A DNA stretch of 64,000 bases from Linyphia triangularis. Its lineage: Eukaryota; Arthropoda; Arachnida; Araneae; Linyphiidae. The notes beneath the pieces were generated by a model. The model did not search any database, was not told the DNA's origin, and saw only the letters and a list, made by a program, of their open reading frames with translations. The position numbers were made by a program, and so were the translations under genes. Numbering within the stretch: the first letter of the stretch is position 1; each line of letters begins with the position of its first letter. Shown here one piece after another: positions 60,070-64,000 of the stretch. The stretch lies in NCBI GenBank assembly GCA_963978545.1, contig OZ021732.1, positions 31,340,123 to 31,404,122 on the forward strand, written 5' to 3'.

Positions 60070-63000
60070 ACTATTTAATGTAAAAAGTTAAAGCATTTAA
60101 TTACTTCTATTTTTTGTTGTCTTTTTACACTTAGTCAATTTTACGTTAAAACCGTTTAATAACTTATGCGACAAAAAATATTCAGTAATCAATTTAAAAG
60201 TGTTTTAGAGATATTTTTATAAAGAGCAATTGTGTGCTTATAAAAGAGTATAAATCGAAAAAAGTATATAAAATAATTACTTAATTATGAAATAAGAGTT
60301 TGTTAAATATGAAACATTGTCACACAATGAGTTTTTGAAATGCCTGTTATATTTCCTATTGAAAGTTTGGGGAAAACTTTCATTGCAAATTAAGATTGAA
60401 ATTCTCTAGAAATTTTGAAACTTTCAAAAATCATGGCATAAAATAACCTTGTAATACGATCTTAGGAATGAGGAAGATGGTAATTCTAATTTTAAACTTC
60501 TTTCTGAGCCTATCATGAATTGTTGTTAATAGCTAATAATTCTGAACATCAGTATCAAAGACGCATAGCAGTAGAAACGTAATTTTGAATTTCATGGCAA
60601 CTTTTTAGTTTAAACTACTAAACATATATGAAATAAAGATTTCATTTATTAGTATTTTTACTGTATACAAAAGATAAGCATAATGGTTCTGTGAGTATAT
60701 AATACAGAAAATACTAGATCTAAAGTAGTATAAAACTTTATTCTAGGTGTAGTGTATCGTTCATCTCTTATAGGAAAAGTAAACAAATCGTCCCTATTCT
60801 AAAGTAGCAGTAACGTATAGTTTTCTGTAAATTTGACAGTGTGTTTAAAATTCACAAATGTTTTTTATGTTTTTTATTTTATAAAAGATTAACCAGGTTA
60901 TTTTATTTGTGAGATTTATTTAATAATCTACCGAGTGATTGAAAACAATCAACGCGAATGAAAATGGCTATAACTCTTCAACGAACAATAAATTCATATT
61001 ATATACAAATTACCTAAACAAACTTTTAATTTCCTTCCAGTACTCTTTGAAAATCATATACATTTTTTTTTTATCTTTGTTCATTAAATAGTTACTGCTA
61101 TTTGTAATAGGACTATTTATTTAAAACTATTCTTTATTATGAAGTTACAATCCATTTATTTGAAACTATAAATCCATTTGAAAGTCAAATGCAGACCCAT
61201 GATTGTGCTAAGTAGTTCCCAAGAAAATAATTTGCTCATTAATTTCGAAACTGGCAACAAAAATCTTCATAATAAATCGACATCGCAATTACTACACACT
61301 AATGCGTCCCATTTGCATTCTTCCCCATTTATATTCCTCACAAGGCCATCCCCTCTTTCTCAATCCTAAACTCCTTTCGATTCAATTTACTATTGATCTA
61401 GATACCACAGTAACACATGCAGCAGATGAAAATTCATGCATCACAAACTATTGAAAGGAAAACTCAAACTATTATGCAAAGCTCTCCATCCTCCAGAAAG
61501 AGAGAGAGAAAAGAAGAAAAAAAGCATCATCTGAGAGATGGATGGATGGGAAGGAGGATGCGGAAAGTGTCGCACTCAGATCCATCAGTTTCTTTCTGTC
61601 CCATTGCCCACAAAACGTAGAAGATGGGAGAGATTCGAGGAACATCATTTCAAGAATATCGAGCGATTTCGCTTCAAAGAAAAAGTGGAAAACTATAAAA
61701 TATCCAAAAACTTTCAAGGTTTATTTTGCCTACTTGTTGAGCAGAATTTTTAGTTTATAGATCTTGGAAAATGTACAACTAAGAAGTGAATTGGAAAATG
61801 TACAATTAAGTTTTGAAGTTTGACATTTTAAAACCTGCTTGCAGGTTTCAAAAGTTCAAGAAATAGTTTAAGAAAAAAGAAGACTCGAAGTGGCCCTCAG
61901 ACTAATGAAAATGGAAGTTCAACATTTGCATTATAATTAGTATAGTTCATTATCTAATATATTTTTAGTTTATTTATTTGGGGAATATTAATTTAAATTT
62001 TTACTCTTTAATTTAATAGGGGTACTTTAATATTAATGATCGTTTTATGGAAATGTACTCTGATCCGATATCTAATAATCTCACTGCAAAGAAATTAAGC
62101 CTTCATAACAAAAAAAAAATGTATTATTTCATTGTTAGTTATATAGTGTCAAACTCACTTGAAGAAAATCATATTATTTAATTATTTTAATTAAATTCAT
62201 ACATCTGATAAATATTTATTCGGAACATTGCTCTTGTAAAACTTTACAAGAGTTAACTAATTTAAATACTTTAAAACATTCAGAAAAATTTATGATATTA
62301 ACCTATTACTTTTAGCAATACGTCAGTGGTAAAATGTTGAAGTACTCATTTTCAACCGTGAGGAATCTTAAAGTATAGTTTTGACTATATCAAAAATTTA
62401 ACCCTTTAAATGTTTTGGTTCTTAGGTGGCGCAAACTATTATAGTCGAAATGATTTTACTTTGTACTTTCAACAATAATGATAGAATATTAAAAGTGATA
62501 AATATATTCGTTATATTCCAACAACTCTTTTAATCGCTAATCCGGTGACTTTTATTCGAAAAGAAAGCTTTTGCATATTACAGCACTCTGTAACTTTCCT
62601 AAGAGCAGCTAATTTAATTAACATACCTCCTTGATTCTTTTTCAGATCCAGGAGTTATTCGACAGAGTAATTGCGCCGTACATACATTGATTCATAGTTT
62701 TCATCTCATTGGTGTTTTGTGCTTATTTTTATCCTTGACTAAACAGTAGTTTTCGGTTATATATTTTTTGTCCATAATTAGATTTTCTTGTGTAAGTTAT
62801 CAAACCTTTATTGTGTAACTTCTACACGGAAGAATATTTAAGGATATAATAATGAGATAAAAGTCTTTTTCTTGAAGGTTTCATTCTTTTCTGCTTTGAT
62901 CTGAGAAATGATTTCGATATTAAATATTTGAGATATTAGTCCTGATTGATAATTTGAGTTAAATTTTTTCACCTTGCGTGTTTCTGCTGAATACTTGTCC

Positions 63001-64000
63001 TTGAATAAATTGGAAGTTTCTTATTCTGGAAATAATTACGGCTGTTGAGTTAGAACCTTTTACTTTTTTATTTGTTAAATTACAGAGTATAAATTATTTG
63101 CATAATCTGTAACGAGCTGATATGTTACTATTCCAAATTTAATTTCATGATATTTGGGGAATAACTTTTAGTTAATATTTAAAATAATGGAATGGTATAA
63201 TGTCAGTCGTTTTTGTACACCAAAACCAAGTGATTTTACTTTTAAATAGCATTATAAGTTGTTTTTAAAAATTGTATAGGTGAGATACCACCGACACCTA
63301 TAGCTTTTAAGAGGGGATTACAATGGGAATAAATTAGAGGAGAATGAATAGGGTTTTTATTTTTTAAGCTTGAATCAAACACTGTTACAACTGTAAATAC
63401 ACTTTTAAACCATTTAAATTCCAGACAGCGTCACCAAACGGAAGATGCTTAAAGTAATCTACAGATTGTAGAGATCAACATATCTTTATGCAACTTTCTA
63501 TACATACCGCTATGACCTAGTTCAACTTGAACACCTAAAAAATTAAAAAAAAAAAGTTCAAATTTTCACAAATTACGTTGAAATTTTAAGAACTATTATA
63601 GAATTTAGTAAGTTATGATGCTGTTTTTATTATCGGCAGTAGAAAGAGTTTTTTTTTAAAATATGAAGTTTTGAAATTATTTCGTGGTATTGTAAATATG
63701 TTGATACTTATTAAGTATAAAATATTCAAAGTTATCACAATCAAGTTCAATATTCTTAATTAAAACATGTTAAAAACAATCCATAACTTTACTGACCAAG
63801 ATATAATTAAATAAAAAAATATGTGTATTTTTTTAAAAAAGTGTATAATTGATTGTAGTTTATCTATGTCAGATTCAGTTGCAAAAGTAACAAAGTAAAA
63901 TAGAAATGGCACTTAATGTGGTATTTTATAAATAATACATGAATATATGTACTTAAATATGCCTAAAATATGTACCCAAGGATATATTTTCCACGCTATA
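60070..64000. other. AT-rich sequence, no gene seen
   Basis: About 3.9 kb. A GC-richer patch at 61.18-61.76 kb is open on both strands without domain signature. No RNA gene or mobile element recognised. Confidence 0.5.

Overview
The window looks like a non-coding stretch of an arthropod nuclear genome, most likely an arachnid (probably a spider). The evidence is the very AT-rich background with long A/T runs, the absence of any intact multi-exon host gene, several tRNA-headed SINE families, and a mix of hAT, Tc1, mariner, Jockey-like and Ty3/gypsy elements. The arthropod call is inference from repeat style; no host gene fixes the taxon. No bacterial, organellar or rRNA gene was seen.

Layout. 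0.5-2.5 kb: a 324-bp-period tandem array split in phase by about 1.07 kb of unrelated DNA. 5.5-6.2 kb: a GC-rich dispersed repeat and a 70-bp-arm foldback. 7-10.3 kb: a SINE cluster in which two SINEs used the same target sequence and one is reduced to 47 bp with a 13-bp target duplication. 12.3-19.3 kb: GC-richer islands without ORFs, a 249-bp tandem duplication, a (TA)18 tract and an old inverted repeat. 20.9-22.55 kb: a complete insertion of a retroelement that encodes only a Jockey-type ORF1 (445 aa). 23.6-24.3 kb: a decayed Tc1-like transposase. 27.7-31.1 kb: an hAT element with terminal inverted repeats, a broken transposase and an 861-bp element nested in it. 44.5-50.5 kb: an LTR retrotransposon on the minus strand with SCAN-like Gag and integrase upstream of reverse transcriptase/RNase H, the hallmark of the Gmr1-like branch of Ty3/gypsy; the RT core is deleted. 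54.9-55.8 kb: a mariner derivative whose two 236-bp ends are inverted copies of the transposase 5' end. 59.5-60.1 kb: a perfect 308-bp-period duplication. The long stretches between (24.8-27.7, 31-44, 51-55, 57-64 kb) show no recognisable gene.

No set of genes here works as a pathway; the biology is that of mobile elements and their non-autonomous derivatives. The most informative observations are the ORF1-only retroelement, the Gmr1-type domain order with SCAN-like capsid, and the self-complementary mariner. One short minus-strand open frame near 36 kb and a pair of related GC-rich islands 14 kb apart (42.85 and 56.76 kb) are the best candidates for host-functional sequence, both at low confidence.
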